From CAYYJM01 sp964471755 (GTDB lineage Bacteria > Planctomycetota > Planctomycetia > Gemmatales > Gemmataceae): DNA of 7,078 bases. Of the stretch, positions 6,464 to 7,078 are shown one piece after another (the first letter of the stretch is position 1; each line of letters starts with the position of its first letter). The notes under the pieces are model-generated. The model was not told where the DNA came from. It made no database searches and worked only from the letters and a program-made list of their open reading frames with translations. The stretch spans positions 1-7,078 of the forward strand of contig CAYYJM010000301.1 of NCBI GenBank assembly GCA_964471755.1, in the 5' to 3' direction. A program made the translations under genes and the position numbers.

Positions 6464-6534
6464 GCGGGTGTAGCTCAATGGTAGAGCCCCTGCCTTCCAA
6501 GCAGGCTGTGGGAGTTCGATTCTCCTCACCCGCT
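6464..6534 (+). tRNA. tRNA-Gly (anticodon UCC)
   Basis: A 71-base cloverleaf. The acceptor stem is GCGGGTG (6464-6470) with CACCCGC (6527-6533). The D arm is GCTC/GAGC. The anticodon stem CCTGC/GCAGG surrounds CTTCCAA, with anticodon TCC at 6496-6498. The T arm is GGGAG TTCGATT CTCCT. The discriminator is T and no CCA is encoded. It reads GGA (and by wobble GGG) glycine codons and matches the place of E. coli glyT. Confidence 0.97.
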
Positions 6535-6549
6535 CTTGGTCGTAGGATC

Positions 6550-6621
<72 letters not shown>

Positions 6622-6725
6622 CTGGAGTTGGTTGGACCGGAACCAGCGACCGCGTTGCCCGTGTAGGGGGTCCGCGGGTTGGCATCACGTAACGCTCGCA
6701 ACGCAGAGAAAACTCCGGAGGAGCG
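6622..6725 (+). promoter_or_regulatory. tuf leader with possible stem and strong RBS
   Basis: This 104-base gap between the last tRNA and tuf ends in GGAGGAG (6717-6723) directly before the ATG at 6726, which sets the start. GCGTTGC (6652-6658) and GCAACGC (6698-6704) can form a perfect seven-base stem, with CGTG/CACG (6660-6663, 6686-6689) inside it. GGAGTT (6624-6629) can also pair with AACTCC (6711-6716), next to the ribosome site. Such structure would allow translational control, but this is only inferred. The gene is most likely transcribed from the promoter ahead of the tRNAs. Confidence 0.45.

Positions 6726-7078
<353 letters not shown>

Overview
The window looks like a chromosomal segment from a planctomycete (phylum Planctomycetota). 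Base composition is clearly GC-rich throughout. The strongest lineage marker is a two-gene unit that is a hallmark of this phylum: a large exported protein with a planctomycete-type cytochrome c domain plus DUF1549 and DUF1553, followed directly by a DUF1501 protein with a twin-arginine-like signal. The start of EF-Tu also carries a switch I region that I recall, without having checked, from some planctomycetes.

Layout, left to right. (1) Positions 1-440 (+): the C-terminal part of a membrane transporter of the tellurite-resistance/C4-dicarboxylate (TDT, SLAC1-like) family, cut by the window edge. (2) 435-579: an array of 54-bp palindromic repeats between two convergent genes; its left edge forms the transporter stop codon. 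(3) 596-4454 (-): the two-gene unit, with the cytochrome/DUF1549/DUF1553 gene upstream and the DUF1501 gene 13 bases downstream. (4) 4455-4636: upstream region of that unit, with a perfect 14-bp hairpin that may terminate the next gene. (5) 4637-5809 (-): a complete MFS transporter of unknown substrate. (6) 5810-6050: divergent intergenic region with promoter candidates for both sides. (7) 6051-7078 (+): four tRNA genes, Thr(UGU), Tyr(GUA), Gly(UCC) and Thr(GGU), followed by the start of tuf (EF-Tu), which runs off the right edge.

The tRNA-tuf block has the same gene order and anticodons as the E. coli thrU-tyrU-glyT-thrT-tufB operon, so it is a conserved translation operon. It differs from the compact E. 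coli version by a 215-base spacer between the first two tRNAs. The cytochrome/DUF1501 pair probably works outside the cytoplasm, since one partner has two haem-binding CXXCH sites and the other a Tat-like signal; its substrate and reaction are unknown. The two transporters have no evident functional link to their neighbours.

I saw no mobile element with a transposase, no CRISPR array and no defence system. The most unusual signals are the palindromic array, the isolated 38-bp palindrome, the EF-Tu switch I sequence and the enlarged tRNA spacer.
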